From NCBI RefSeq assembly GCF_029227915.1, contig NC_079877.1, forward strand, positions 17,286,851 to 17,350,850: DNA of 64,000 nucleotides, given 5' to 3'. How positions within the stretch are numbered: position 1 is the stretch's first letter; every line of letters starts with the position of its first letter. The stretch comes from Hydractinia symbiolongicarpus (lineage: Eukaryota; Cnidaria; Hydrozoa; Anthoathecata; Hydractiniidae). Both the position numbers and the translations under genes were made by a program. Below the pieces are notes generated by a model. That model saw only the letters and a program-made list of their open reading frames with translations. It did no database searches and was not told where the DNA came from. Below are positions 41,824 to 56,888 of the stretch, one piece after another.

Positions 41824-42111
41824 CTAATCGTTATCCCGTGGAAAATCCACGGGTTCGCCCGTCGCAGCTAAGCTACCATTTTGCGTGACAGACAGACAGA
41901 CAGACAGACGTATACGGGCATTATAATATAGACTAGTCGTTAGCCCGTGGAAAATCCACGGGTTCGCCCGTCCTTTTTATACCGCATTGCGTGCTTCTCG
42001 CTACTGCGCAGCTATGCTACCATTTTGCGTGACAGACAGACAGACGTATACGGGTATTATAATATAGACTAGTCGTTACCCCGTGGAAAAATCCACGAGG
42101 TCGCCCGTCCT
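41824..42111 (-). mobile_element. Tandem array of short Helitron-like units (two complete, one partial)
   Basis: On the minus strand each unit starts TCTATATTATAATRCCCG, contains a GTCTGTCTG tract and ends with a hairpin (CCCGTGGATTTTCCACGGG) plus 7 bases and CTAG or TTAG. Borders lie at 41824, 41933 and 42069 (units of 109 and 136 bp; the third is truncated or diverged beyond about 42111). See the related array at 46384. No coding capacity. Confidence 0.65.
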
Positions 42112-43519
42112 TTAAATTAACCCATTTCAACAAAGTGGACAGAAATATATTGACGCGCATTTTGAAAATTTCGTGTTTCCGTGTTATGGCAAATATCATT
42201 TTATTTTGCGGAACAAGTTTTTGTAAAAGTTAAAAAATTAATCGTGACACCGAGCTGAGCGCTTAGTACAGTTAATCGGTGCTGCACAGACGTATAGGGT
42301 TAATACCCTTTTGAAAAAAACTTTCTCGCAGACTCTGTTTAAATTAGCTAAAACACAAGAAAAAGTCCATTACTAACACAGGGCTGAGCAGTTAGTTCAG
42401 GTAAACAATGTTGTCTATCCGTACAGGCGTGATACTCGAGAAAGTTTAAAAATTAGTACAGGTTTTACAAAAAACGTGCTTAAAACTGGGCTAACCGCTT
42501 AGTACAGTTAAACAGAGTTCAACAGGCGTATAGAAGTACCCTTTTCCAAAAAAACTTCATTGCAACTTTGGTTTAAACAATTGCTCAGCCATTTAATTTG
42601 CAGAAAAAGTTTCAGGAAAATAACTGCATATAGCATAAGAATTATCGCTTAAGAATATTGTTGTAGTCAAACTGCATTTTTATCTTTATGCTCTCACTCT
42701 TTAGCCAAAGATAGGAGCTAGCTAAATGGCTACAGCCTCAACATAAAAATAAATGTTGGGTAGGATAAAAAGCTCTTAGACCATACAGATTAGTAATAAG
42801 TAAGGCTCTAGCTAGCTAGCCTTCAAAATCTTCGTGTTATACATGAGCATAGGGGTACTATTATTTTCCAAAAGTCCTTATCCCTTCGGAGTTAAAAGAA
42901 ATCAGCCCGGTTCTGTTTAAGTTTTTAAAACAGTAATAAAAGTGGTCGCTGCCAACTGCATTGAGCTTAGCATAAGAATTGTTAAGAATTGTGTTGCAGC
43001 AAAACTCCATTTGACTACTTTCACTTGCAGCCAAACTGCATTTGGGTACTTTCACTTTTTAGCCAGAGGTAGCTAAAAGGAGGTAGCTAGATAGACTCAA
43101 CTTCAACACAAAAATAAAGAACAATATACCAAACTGAATAAAAACTTTAAAAGAATAGGAATAAATAAAGATAGCTAGCTATAGCTAGCTGCCTCAAAAT
43201 CTGCGTTTTGTAGCTAGCCAAAAACTTAAAATTGGTTTGTTTAAGATTTATACGTAGCTAGAAAACGTGATGAAATATTCACCTTAACATGTGAAAACAA
43301 ACTAAATAATCGTATAGGATAAGAAGTACCCAGAAGAAATAAGGAGGACTGAAAGGACACCTACAAACTTCACACCATCAGTTCCAAACTATAAAGGCCT
43401 TCGTAGGGGTAGCATGTTTCCTCCCGTCGGCATGTTGAGGCCGCGAAGCACTTGGATTGGTCATTAGTGAAAATGGAGCCTCGTGATTGGTTTATTACGC
43501 GTGAGCGGCAAAGCAAGGC
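42112..43519. other. Non-coding, repeat-rich
   Basis: Degenerate repeated text such as GAGCGCTTAGTACAGTTAA, CAGTTAGTTCAGGTAAACA and CCGCTTAGTACAGTTAAAC (42257-42505) suggests three diverged units of roughly 120 bases. GCTAGCTAGC runs lie near 42800 and 43180. No gene seen. Confidence 0.45.
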
Positions 43520-43522
43520 CGG

Positions 43523-43612
43523 TAAAAAAACGGGGTCTGCCCGGGATTCGAAATAAAGCTGCAGGGCCGCGGGGATTTTCGGCGGGTCTCTCTACTTGCT
43601 CCACCATGTTGC
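43523..43612 (-). repeat. Possible tRNA-derived SINE head
   Basis: On the minus strand a box-A-like TGGTGGAGCAAGTAGAGAG is followed about 35 bases later by a box-B-like TTTCGAATCCCGG and then, 11 bases on, a run of seven T, a typical RNA polymerase III stop. The region is GC-rich compared with its surroundings. A chance match cannot be excluded. Confidence 0.3.
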
Positions 43613-44089
43613 GCAGAGACAGACAGACGACGGCTATTACTAGCCATAGTTACCACTAATGCGCCCCGAATTACTAATAACGATTTCAAACATTCAAATT
43701 TAGAACGGGATTTAAAATTAAAATGGAAAATGGTGGACGTTTGAAATCTATAAAAACTGCAGTGTTAGAACTTATTAATTTCGTTATTTTCACATTTGGC
43801 TAAGGCTCTATCTATAAAGTTAGATCTTGATTAAATATATGTACACTTTAAACGCCTCTAGCCTTCTTGTTGTGTAATTTCACGTAATCATTGCTTTTGA
43901 TTTTTGGTTAAAATTCGTTCAAAAGACTTACGCATACATTTTTGACTTATCAAATCTCCAAAAATTCTTGTGCTGTAATAACAAATTGTGTCTGAAAGCT
44001 ATTCTGCTGAAACATTTTCCGCCAAATATGACGAATATGATAGAAATGCAGTACGGAATTGCATAGAGGCTTGTGAATAAGCTTATTGC

Positions 44090-44990
44090 CCAGGGGAAAA
44101 TTTTTAAATAAAAAGCCCTGCGACTTGAAGATTTCCGTCATTAGCCTGAAAGATTCTGAAATTTGAAGTAGACTTTAAAACGGAGAACAATGGGGTATAT
44201 AAACACATCATAAGTATCCTAATTCTCAATTATTATTGTAATTAACGTAAAATACAACTTGATAAATAAAAAATAAATTTTTTTTTACATATATATAGTA
44301 TATATTCTAAAACAATAGTTAAAACTTTAACTGGATTTTTTTATAACTCATCTCGAAAATTCCAGGATGCAGGATTGCTATGTATGAAATTCACGATTTG
44401 AATATATATAATAACTTCTGAACTATTTCAATTTCAATGAATTATTACTCCGTTAAGTTACCAATAAAATCCTTAAAAATTTCTCTCGTTGAAGATTTTT
44501 CGAAAATGCTGATGGTGCATGGTTTGATAACAAATGATCTGAAAAAGAAAGTATATTTAAAATTGAGAAAGAAGAATACAATTTTACCAGAACTGAATTA
44601 ATACTAGGTTGTTTAATTATTGTCTACTTATCTGATTTAAAGTTAGAATTTATTAAAAAGATACAAATCAATGCCATGTGATACACAAAAGGTATACTAT
44701 ATAAATAAAAATATATATATAAATTTAGTCAAGCTGGCTTTGATATCATTGTTAAACAAGTATAATATTAAGCAGGCGATACAAGATTTTCAAACCTGTG
44801 GACAATACAGGACTTATTTTGTCGAAATCGATTTATTGAATTTTACAAATTTGATTGTTTATTATCGAGGAAATTGATTGGTCATTGTTTTCGAATTGAA
44901 TTCAACAAGTTGATACAAAAAAGGGTAGACACTCAATTAATAAATTTGTCAGATTTGATAAATCAACAACATTTATAATTTCAAGAAAAA
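44090..44990 (-). repeat. Dispersed repeat copy 2, uninterrupted
   Basis: Reverse-complement counterpart of 30130-30510 plus 31165-31780, without the LINE fragment. Point differences and small indels are scattered, roughly one every 6-10 bases by eye. A third, partial copy lies at about 62290-62470. No coding frame; it appears to be a non-autonomous element or an old family of unknown class. Confidence 0.8.
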
Positions 44991-45173
44991 ACATGAAAAA
45001 GTGAAGAAAACAAAGAAACCTGTAACATACTGTGGGTAGCGTCTAGTTGTACTGCAAGGGCTAACTATGTTATGTTATTGGTTAATTTATCAGTTCAACT
45101 TGACTGTTCCGTGCAATGAACAACAATATTTTTTCATGATTCAACAAATATCTTTTTATATATATTCTTGCGG

Positions 45174-45494
45174 TCGGATTCGTGTCAACCAATCACGGGC
45201 CAGTATTCCGGTTAAGCAGCCATTATGAAATGGGGTACAAATGCCGTTATTAATGTTTTTGTGGTGAAATCTTCATAAATACAATACTGGATTTTTCAAG
45301 GAATTCTTTTTTTTTAGTCAAATCTTTAATATGTTTTAGATACTGCTTAATTTTTGCCATTTTGCGACATTTTAACGACGTTTTACTTGTAAATTCTGTT
45401 TAAGTAAGGTTGCTACTTTGAAGGTTTGACCGTGAAAAGTCCACTTTGTTCTCCATCGGATAGCAAAGAAGGAGAACATTCTGACCGCAAGAAT
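45174..45494. mobile_element. MITE-like element with ATTCTTGCGGTC inverted ends
   Basis: ATTCTTGCGGTC at 45174-45185 and its reverse complement at 45483-45494, 321 bp in all. No coding capacity. The ends are only 12 bp and the flanks show no clear duplication. Confidence 0.5.
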
Positions 45495-46383
45495 ACATGA
45501 TAGCAGCCTCACAAAGGTTCCTTTAGAAGTTATTTTACTCACCCAAAACGCCTATACTTTTTACGGTGTATGTGGCATATCAGCACCCTCGTTGATAAAA
45601 TTACATAGGGCAGGATAAAAGTTTTTTGTTGCTTGCGACTTTTGAAAAAAAGGGACTCTAATGAAAGCACTATTTTGTGCAGTTCTAGCTTGATAGCTGT
45701 AGTACAAGTAAGAGTAGTTTTACGACTATTACCTAATAAAATGCAAGAATTTAAAAATAAGTATTTAGCTCCCTAGCTACATAAGTAAAGCTATTACAAC
45801 AAGCCAGACCCTCGGGAAGGGGAGACCAACAAAATGTAAGAAAATAGTCATTGCCATACACGGAATCTTCTGTTCTTGATTGAATTTAAATTGTAATACA
45901 TTTATAAATTGCGGCCTTTGGATCAACGCCATAAACCGTTCTGAGTTTAATTTCATGTAAGATATAAGTAATCCTTCTACTTACTTACTGTTAACAAGTT
46001 TGGCAACAACGTGGATAAACAAAAAAAATCTTTTCTTGAAGATAAATTCACGTGCAGCGACATTCAAGCACATTAAACGAGACAATATTACAAAGCCTCA
46101 AATTAACATAACAAAAGAATCTCGATAAACATTTTTTATGGCAGTCAAATCTTCAGAGACAACAAGGACACCAAGACAAAAAAAGTTTTGCTCGATGGGT
46201 GTTTTTTTTGTCTTGGTGGTACCAAACACACTGGTTGTGTTATATCAGATCCGGGTTGGATGACCGAGCAGAAGTCCCCCGCGAAGTAAAGAGTGGAAAA
46301 TTTTTTTGCCATACACAACACAAACACTATATACCCGCGGTCCACTAAATGTGCGCCCCTTCGGTGGGGCGCAATTACAGAGA
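45495..46383. other. Non-coding sequence
   Basis: No gene or clear repeat found. A short palindrome-like block (GCGCCCCTTCGGTGGGGCGC, about 46352) adjoins the following array. Confidence 0.5.
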
Positions 46384-47077
46384 CTAGCCGTTAACCCGTG
46401 GAAAAATCCACAGGGTCGCCCGTCCTTTATATATCGCATTTCGTGTTTCTGTAACGGGACGCGGTTTTCGCGGACAGACAGACAAAATACGGCTATTATT
46501 AAAGAGACTAGTCGTTAACCCGTGGAAAAATCCACGGGGTCGCCCGTTGCGTTCGCTCGTCCCTTAAATTTACCCTTCGCAACAAAGTGGATAAAAATAT
46601 ATCGCATTTGATATTCGTGCGCATTTTAAAACTTTCGTGTTTCCGTTACGGGACGCCGCTTTCGCGGACACACAGACAGACAGACGACGGCTATTATTAA
46701 AGAGATAGCCGTTAACCCGTGGAAAAATCCACGGGGTCGCCCGTCCTTTATATCACGTATTTCGTGCTTCCGTAATACGACGTTTTTCTCGCAGACAGAC
46801 AGACAAAATACGGCTATTATTAAAGAGACTAGCCGTTAACCCGTGGAAAAATCCACGGGGTCGCCCGTCCTTTATATACCGCATTTCGTGTTTCCGTAAC
46901 AGGACGCGGCTTTCGCGGACAGACAGACAAAATACGGCTATTATTAAAGAGACTAGCCGTTAACCCGTGGAAAAATCCACGGGGTCGCCCGTCCTTTATA
47001 TACCGCATTTCGTGTTTCCGTAACAGGAAGCGGCTTTCGCGGACAGACAGACAAAATACAGCTATTATTAAAGAGAT
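46384..47077 (-). mobile_element. Five head-to-tail Helitron-like units
   Basis: Read on the minus strand, each unit starts TCTCTTTAATAATAGCCG, has GTCTGTCTG, then a GC-rich part, and ends with a hairpin (CCCGTGGA...TCCACGGG, 8-bp stem), TTAACGG and CTAG. Plus-strand borders are 46384, 46508, 46705, 46829 and 46953, giving units of 124, 197, 124, 124 and 125 bp; the long one has an extra block rich in AT. Helitrons typically begin TC, end with a hairpin and CTRR, and insert between A and T. Here the array is preceded by A and followed by T. No protein is encoded. Confidence 0.7.
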
Positions 47078-48578
47078 AATACAGACATGCATGTATTATA
47101 TAGTTGAGCGCATATTCATCAATGATGTGGCGTAATACGTAAGAAGCTGCTTAATTATCCTGCGAGTAACTTCGCATGTTGTTTTATTAGGGGCAAAAAA
47201 TTCAGTTATTTGCTTTAATTCACTGTAAAAATTGTAGCGTATACCCCCTAATTTAATCTCGCCGTACTTCGACTTACTTTTTGTATTATTAGGGGGTGAA
47301 AAATATAAATAATGGTAACATGTGACCGTAAAAATCATAAGCCAACCCCCTAATTTTAACACAAGTAAGTCGAATAAGGCGAGAATATTCATTAAGGGGT
47401 AGTGACTTGTGAAATACCGTTAAAAACCGTTAAAAACAAAAACAAATGATGCTTTACCTCGTCGCACAATAATTTTTCGAAACAAAAATAAAATAATAAA
47501 CAACATATTTACTTTTGTAGATTTATTATCAAGGTCATAAAACAGCAAGGAAATAAGAACTTGACAAAAATTGTAAAACTACCCCCTGATAAATTTATTG
47601 CAACTGACTTGTGAAGAGATTTCCATGCTGAACTGAATATGAAGCTTTGGAGCTGTAGCATGGTGTTTTTCGTACAAAGTTTTTTTGTCAGCTGGATAAA
47701 GAAAACGCATGATGTTTTTTTATTAAAGCTTTGCTCTTAGCTAAGTTGGATAAAGAAAGTTGTTGTGCCTGGCACTGCGAATTTTCGAATTAAGCATTAA
47801 CGATTTTAGCTTAAAAGAATGGTTTACTTTACAAGACCTCGAAAAATACTATTTTCTGGTGAACTTTGTTTATCGATGAATGGTGTTTAGGTAGAAGTAG
47901 ATTTTGTAATGTTTCTAATGTGTTTTTAGCTAGTTAGAATGTAGATAAATTGTGCAGAAAAACTTTCATATTATTTTTGAACTAGTAAGATAAACAATCA
48001 CTGAGCTATAAAATTTTTGTTAGTTATATAAAAACGGAAAATGCCTTATTCACTTAAAAAATGTAATTTATATTTAATAAAATATAATTTTATGTTGTCT
48101 TGTATAAATTTTATTCTGCTTTTTTTTCTCACATACGCTTTCATAAAACGGTATTCTTATTCGGCCGGTCACCAAAAATCTATTGAAATATGCTCTCCAG
48201 CGTAGAGTACCATGCGATATACAAAAATATGTAGTTCTTAAAAAAATGCCTCCTGGATAGAGGGTTAAAATAACTCGAGATTTTTTTCAAAGCGTGCAGA
48301 AATTTGGACCTCAACACGGTGAGCAAACCGGTCACTTTATGAAACATGTTATTTTAAGTAAACCGGCTTAAATCTCGGTATAAAATTGGCTAATATATAG
48401 ACCTCATATCGGCTTTAATGTGTTTTTAAAGTGGGATTTTATGCGCTAAGTAAAAAACGCCCTTAAACGCCTTGCGGTCTTTTAACGCCGATTTATTAGT
48501 GACTTTGTAAAAAAATGGACTAACTTGTTTAAATTCCTGTATCCCCGCACCTGGAATTAAACTTTAGAAACTTTAAAC

Positions 48579-48628
48579 TTTAGTCAAATCAAGGAGGTTC
48601 TCTCTTTAAACCTCCTTGATCTGACTTT
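48579..48628. repeat. Hairpin with ~20-bp arms
   Basis: TTTAGTCAAATCAAGGAGGT and, after a loop of about 9 bases, ACCTCCTTGATCTGACTTTA; the arms pair with two mismatches or so. Confidence 0.75.
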
Positions 48629-51090
48629 AACAATTATCGGCCCATATTCTGCATTATTTATAGCATATTTTATTTTTGAGTGCAATTTCAAAAATGACAG
48701 ACAGTCTGGATTTCGAAGGCTCTCTTCAAAAGCAGTCGTTGTCTCGAATTTTATAGTAACTGAATTTGGCCAACAAAACTGTTCGCAGCTAATTGGCATT
48801 CGACACAAAATTGTTGAAAATATTAGGTGTTTTGACATCAGAGGTGCTTTCTATAATTTGTTTTATACTTTCTTATTCTTCTTAAAAGATCGCATGGCTC
48901 GTGAATAAAATAGGTTCTAGCCTTCGTACGTGTTTACTTTTATTTATTGACGAACTATTAGGGGCTCCTCACATCGGGAATAGGGGGGCGCCTCCTGAAT
49001 ATCTTTTAACCAGAAGGAGCTGTGAAAATAATATTTAGCACACATGGCCTTTGATAAGATACATAAAATTCGTCATGCATAAGTTTTGATGAAAACTGGT
49101 TGTCAATAAACCCATTCTCAAAATAAAGCTAAACATATTTCTTATTTTGCGTTATTTTAATGTTTTAGTTGGTGTAGGAATTTTTTCGCGTTAAATTCAT
49201 TATTGTTAATTTTTTACCTCCTTAATTTGCTGAAAAAAGGTAATCATGAATTAAATAAGCTCATAACTTTGAAATTCTTTCCTTATCAACACATGTTTTG
49301 GTCTTCTCGTTATTTTCTATATTAGACAGTTATATTTCTTACTATTGAATCAGATACTGAGAACTACAAAATGTTGTCTAGCACATATCTTCCAACTTTC
49401 CTTTAGGAGGGTTCGGTCCGAAGACGAACTTGAATTAAATCTTGCGATTTCGTGAGTTTTCGCTTTCCCGAAAACTGTTAGATATCGGGTAAAAACACTG
49501 GCAAAAAAAAGGATACAAGGTTTCTTTTCTCAACAGATTACCTTTGTGATTTGCAACACTCCTAAAGTGAGGATAAACACATTAAAGTGATCAATATTGC
49601 GCAATATTTAGAAGCGTTTTGCACGCGCTGAGCGTTTTAAAAAACGAAAACATTTTAACTTTTTTAAGAATATTGTAAGCGCTGCAGAGTATAATGACAT
49701 AGAATCATGATTTCGAGCAATGAATTTGTTTGAATCGCAGCTATTTTGAATTTGTGCTCGAATACTCTTTCCAGTGGACACTGTGCCGCTATGACGCACG
49801 ACCGCGCAGCGCTTTGTGATGGAAGTGGACTTTCACCTTCAAAAGATGTCCATTTTAGAAATGTTCCGCTGTTTATTTTTATATTCTTCGCACCCTGGGA
49901 TTCCAAAAAGATACATTAATACATAGAGTTGGTATTGACTATATTAAGCTGATATAATCAGAACCTACTCACGATTACATTCCAAAAGTATATTTATAAA
50001 TTTCGCAGGATTTACAAAATTTGCGGAAAATTCACGAATTTAAATGTTCATTTTTTTATCTACAGAGAATTTTTGTGTGCAGGGGAGGAAGGAGTTTAAA
50101 GGTTTTCTGCTGCTCATAGCTTTTGTGAACTTTCGCAAATTAAACCATGGGAATTAAAAAAGTTTAAAATCATGATAGTATAGAGTAACCGCTTAACATG
50201 TGGAACCCCGGAATTCCAGCAATAGCCTAAAATTTAATCTCTCTAAAACGCGTTCTAACAAAATTTTTTTTTTTTTCATTAATTTTTCCACCTTGTGCCC
50301 AGATTTAGTTTTGATTACACAGGAAACTAAAAGCCTCTGTTCCAACAAATATTTGGAATACACCTTTCCCGAGACTTATTCTTTTGATGTGCCGCAACTT
50401 TTTCTGTTGAGTTTTATGAAAAACGGACAACAGATTTGAATTCCTTATCAAAAATGTCATAAATAAAGAAAATTTCGAAACAATGCAGCAAGTAAACAAC
50501 CTGCTATTCTAATTTAAAGATTTGTGGCATGTCCATCCTTTTTTTGAAAACGAGGCGGGACATGGTAACTTGAGCATTAAGAAGACTTTAATAACTGTGA
50601 TATATATCTCCTCAAAATAGCACTTTCTGTTGGCGTATCAAGTTAAACTTTTACACATAAATTAAACAAACTATGCTGAATTCAAATATGGTATTCATAT
50701 TTTACGAGTTTAAAAAAATTATGACTCATGGTCTCGGGAAAGGTGTATAAATGTTTAAAGTTTTACGCCAACTCGACACATCATTTCTCACATCAATTTT
50801 TTAAAGTTTTTTTTTTTTACATTTTGTCCGACTGAGTAGATAGAGTCTTCTTTGGTCGTACTTTTTAGTGATAAAAGCCACTTCCATAAAGTAGAGGAAA
50901 GGACTATAAAAAAGCTGCTAAATTACCGGAAACGACGCAAAATGATAGATCATCATCAAAGCACTTTAATTCAATCATCAAGAGAATGACATAAGTCATG
51001 AATGACGGCTGTGGAATTCAAACAACCACACAAAGAAGAAATGTCGACTTTATTGAGTCACATCTTTCCCACTTTTATTATATGACGACG

Positions 51091-51208
51091 TATCTCGTCC
51101 CCAATGCTTTTTGTACAACCATGCTCCCTTTCTGACAATTTCGAAGAAATAGAAGTCTCGCTGTCCAAGATTGTAAGAAATAGAAAAAGAGCCCTGGGGA
51201 CAAGGTTG
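51091..51208. mobile_element. Foldback element of the CTCGTCCCC family
   Basis: Left end TATCTCGTCCCCAATGCTTT; the right end in reverse complement is CAACCTTGTCCCCAGGGCTC. 118 bp, non-coding. The same ends recur at 57977-58089 and singly near 56845, 57835, 62210 and 63985. Confidence 0.65.
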
Positions 51209-53092
51209 CTTTATGTACACATTAGATAGGACCTTCTGTTGTCGGAGGTCCTATCTGCTGCAGAAAATGAGTTTGTTAACGATGACGATGCATTTTTATA
51301 ACGTAATTGAGGTTTAGCGTTTTTAAGAATTTGTGTTTGCTCATGCGACACAGTAATTCGTACGTAAATCATTCTAAGAGATTTCCACCGACAAATTAGT
51401 TGTAGAAAAAAAACTTTTGTGATAACATAAATCACAGAATGACGTGAAGTCACATCCGCTGATATTGGCAACTCTATTTATTTATTTATTCACTAATGTT
51501 TTATTTATAAATGCAGATTACGTCTTTGTATGCAAGGCAACAACGAAAAGCATTGATACAATCAATGCATAATCAAAGTTCATCTAAAATCAACGCTTGC
51601 CTGTAATTAGCAAAAGAATACAAAAAATTTAGAAGTGCTATAACTCGTGCAGCAATAATTTCTTACAAAGGGTACTCAAAAGAACTTCTGTTGTGGTTGA
51701 CTTATCGACATGTAAAGTGAAACGTATCATCGTTGTCCGATTTCAGTTGCATTGTTTTTTATTATAAACCACATGGTTGAATAAGCTGAATACGGCTTTC
51801 CAACAAAAGCAACCGCGAAGAGAATGTTTTTCATAAACTTGCCCAAACATGTTTTTAAGATCTGAAACTTTTCACACATGTTTCGTGGAAAAATCGATCG
51901 TGAAAAAACTTTTTCACCTTAGCAGCTCGTATTTGAGACACGCACACAGACCGAAGAATCGTGTCAGGTATAATAAAAAAGAGTAAATTCCCAGGCATGT
52001 GACCTTTGTGCTGTCAGCAGTATAAAATCACAAACAACAACAAAAGGAATCATATTTCGTTGTCTTCTTCCAATAAGGCGACGGTAGAAAAAATAAAAAA
52101 AAATATTTCCGTATAATTTACATTAAATTAAACATTTGTTGAGTTTATTTTTTATGACGCTGTTACATGACGTGATTTTAACTTAATGCTAAGTGACAAA
52201 CTCAACGCACAAAATGTTGAATCACAATAGCTCGTAAAGTGGAAATTTGCAGAAGAAAAGGGGAAAATGATAGTACACCTAACAGTCACTTTGGACGTGT
52301 GTGCAAAGGTGATATTTGAGTTTACCGATAGCATATCCACTTAGGTCGGCACGCATAACAACTACATCATTACACAACCTTCGTCACTTTAAAGAGCTAG
52401 TCAATTTTTTCGTAATTAACTCTGGTTAGACAAAGTTGGCTCGTGTCCAAATTATAAAACTTTCACAAACAGCCACTAAAATGTTCATAAAATATTTACT
52501 AAACGATAGAAGTTTTTTGGATGGCTCAACCATGAAAATAACGTTAAAATTCAGGACGCAAATTTTCTTAACAAATTTGAAACAAAAATTTTAATTTGGT
52601 ACTATTACTTTAAAACTGAAAGAAATAATTTTATATGAGATTTTTCTCTTGGCACTTCTTCAACAAAAACAAATACTCAACATGAAAAACAACAAAAATA
52701 GACTTCTCATATTCCGAAAGGGGTCACAACAGCTTCATCATCACGATATTTTTAGAACGAAAGTAAAATATAACGAAATTACCAGTTTTTACTGATATTT
52801 ATATTCTTTTTCCTTAAAAAAAAAAAATTAAAAGTCTGGAAAATTAAATTCTATAGTCATATACATTTAAAAATAATTTCCTATAAACAATGCATACGAA
52901 CTTGATATAAAAAGAGGAAAACTAGGGAAATGTCAGGGAATAGCAGAATTTTAGCAAAAGACTAAAAAACAAAACAAAATTCAGAACTCTAAAAATTTTG
53001 TTGGGATATGCATTAACAGAGGCAGATCAAAATTTTGGTCAATATTTATAAATAAAATTCCAACTGACTGTTAATAGATATAAAACTCGTTT

Positions 53093-53098
53093 TTTATT
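53093..53098 (-). terminator. Candidate polyadenylation signal of the SIK gene
   Basis: AATAAA on the minus strand about 13 bases after the stop codon. It would give a very short 3' UTR, so a more distal site may be used as well. Confidence 0.35.
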
Positions 53099-53110
53099 TA
53101 CATTCTCTCT

Positions 53111-56071
<2,961 letters not shown>

Positions 56072-56091
56072 TCAGAAATTTTGAGACACAT

Positions 56092-56215
56092 TGACGTCAT
56101 CCCACACATATTTTTAATTCCGTATTGTGTCTTTGTTTGAGATAAAACAATGATTCAAAAAATTCTATCAATACAAAGCTATTATTAATTGATTTATGTT
56201 TGATCTCTGACGTCA
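56092..56215. promoter_or_regulatory. Two perfect CRE palindromes upstream of SIK
   Basis: TGACGTCA at 56092-56099 and 56208-56215, 264 and 380 bases from the SIK start codon. This is the consensus site of CREB/ATF factors. Mammalian SIK1 is a known cAMP/CREB-induced gene, so the sites may drive expression here. TGACGTCA also occurs inside repeats elsewhere in the window (near 11396, 11560, 57254, 57758, 63325), so function is not proven. Confidence 0.5.
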
Positions 56216-56888
56216 TAACTTCAGAGGAACATCAATAAATTTTGCAAGATAGAACGAATGTGCTGAGGAGATAAATGCATAAAATACGGCCGCAATTATT
56301 AGTTGCATAATATTCAAGAGAGAACTTTAACAAATAACTCGGGATTTACCTCATCACAAAAATAGGTGATGTCATTTCAAAACATTATGCGTGTTATCAA
56401 ACACAATTCTTTATCCACTTTATTTCTAAAGTGACGAAAAAGGCGAATGCTGCTTTTAATAGCGCGATAAGTCATACTGTCTTTTTACGGATTTTATGTA
56501 TAAATTATATACTGTTTTTTATCAAAATTAAAGTTTTAAGTTTGACATTTTGTTTTTGCTAACTTGCCATCACGCGATTCGTCGTGTTTCTCATCTTTTA
56601 ATTATTTCACTTAGCATAATCTGCTTGTAATCGTCAGCAGTGCTATTTATGCACAGTATACAAATAAATTTTGAAGAAATAGTGTACACACCGGCAAACT
56701 TCTTGCTTTTTCGATGAAACTTCTGAGAAAACCATTTAATCTTTTTAATTCATTATATAAATTTTTAACCAGACTTTTGAGCAGAACATCTTCTTATTTT
56801 ATATTCTATAGTTTGTTCATATAAAAAAAGTGTGTACACAACAACCTCGTCCCTAGATTACTAAGGTTTTTATATTGGGAATGTCCCG
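56216..56888. other. Upstream region of SIK, non-coding
   Basis: AT-rich; probably promoter or 5' UTR exon sequence of the kinase gene in part. One CCTCGTCCCTAG block near 56845 is a single end of the CTCGTCCCC foldback family. Confidence 0.4.

Larger units (their letters stand above)
47078..53110. other. Gene-poor region
   Basis: No convincing exon on either strand. Seen in it: repeated CCCCCTAATTT and TACTTCGACTT/AAGTAAGTCGAA inverted blocks at 47150-47400, a hairpin at 48579-48628, a foldback element at 51091-51208 and dispersed AT-rich repeats. The short open frames present have no recognisable domain and overlap in antiparallel pairs. Distal 3' UTR of the kinase gene might reach into the right edge. 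Confidence 0.5.

Noticed and set aside
41880-42060. Hammerhead ribozyme in the tandem units
   Set aside because: The conserved CTGATGA and GAAA core is absent; the hairpin is better explained as a Helitron terminator.
46384-47077. CRISPR-like array
   Set aside because: The whole unit, not a short repeat with unique spacers, is conserved, and the genome is eukaryotic. Helitron-like ends explain the borders.
47096-47392. 98-codon minus-strand ORF
   Set aside because: It covers inverted repeated blocks (CCCCCTAATTT) and has no domain.
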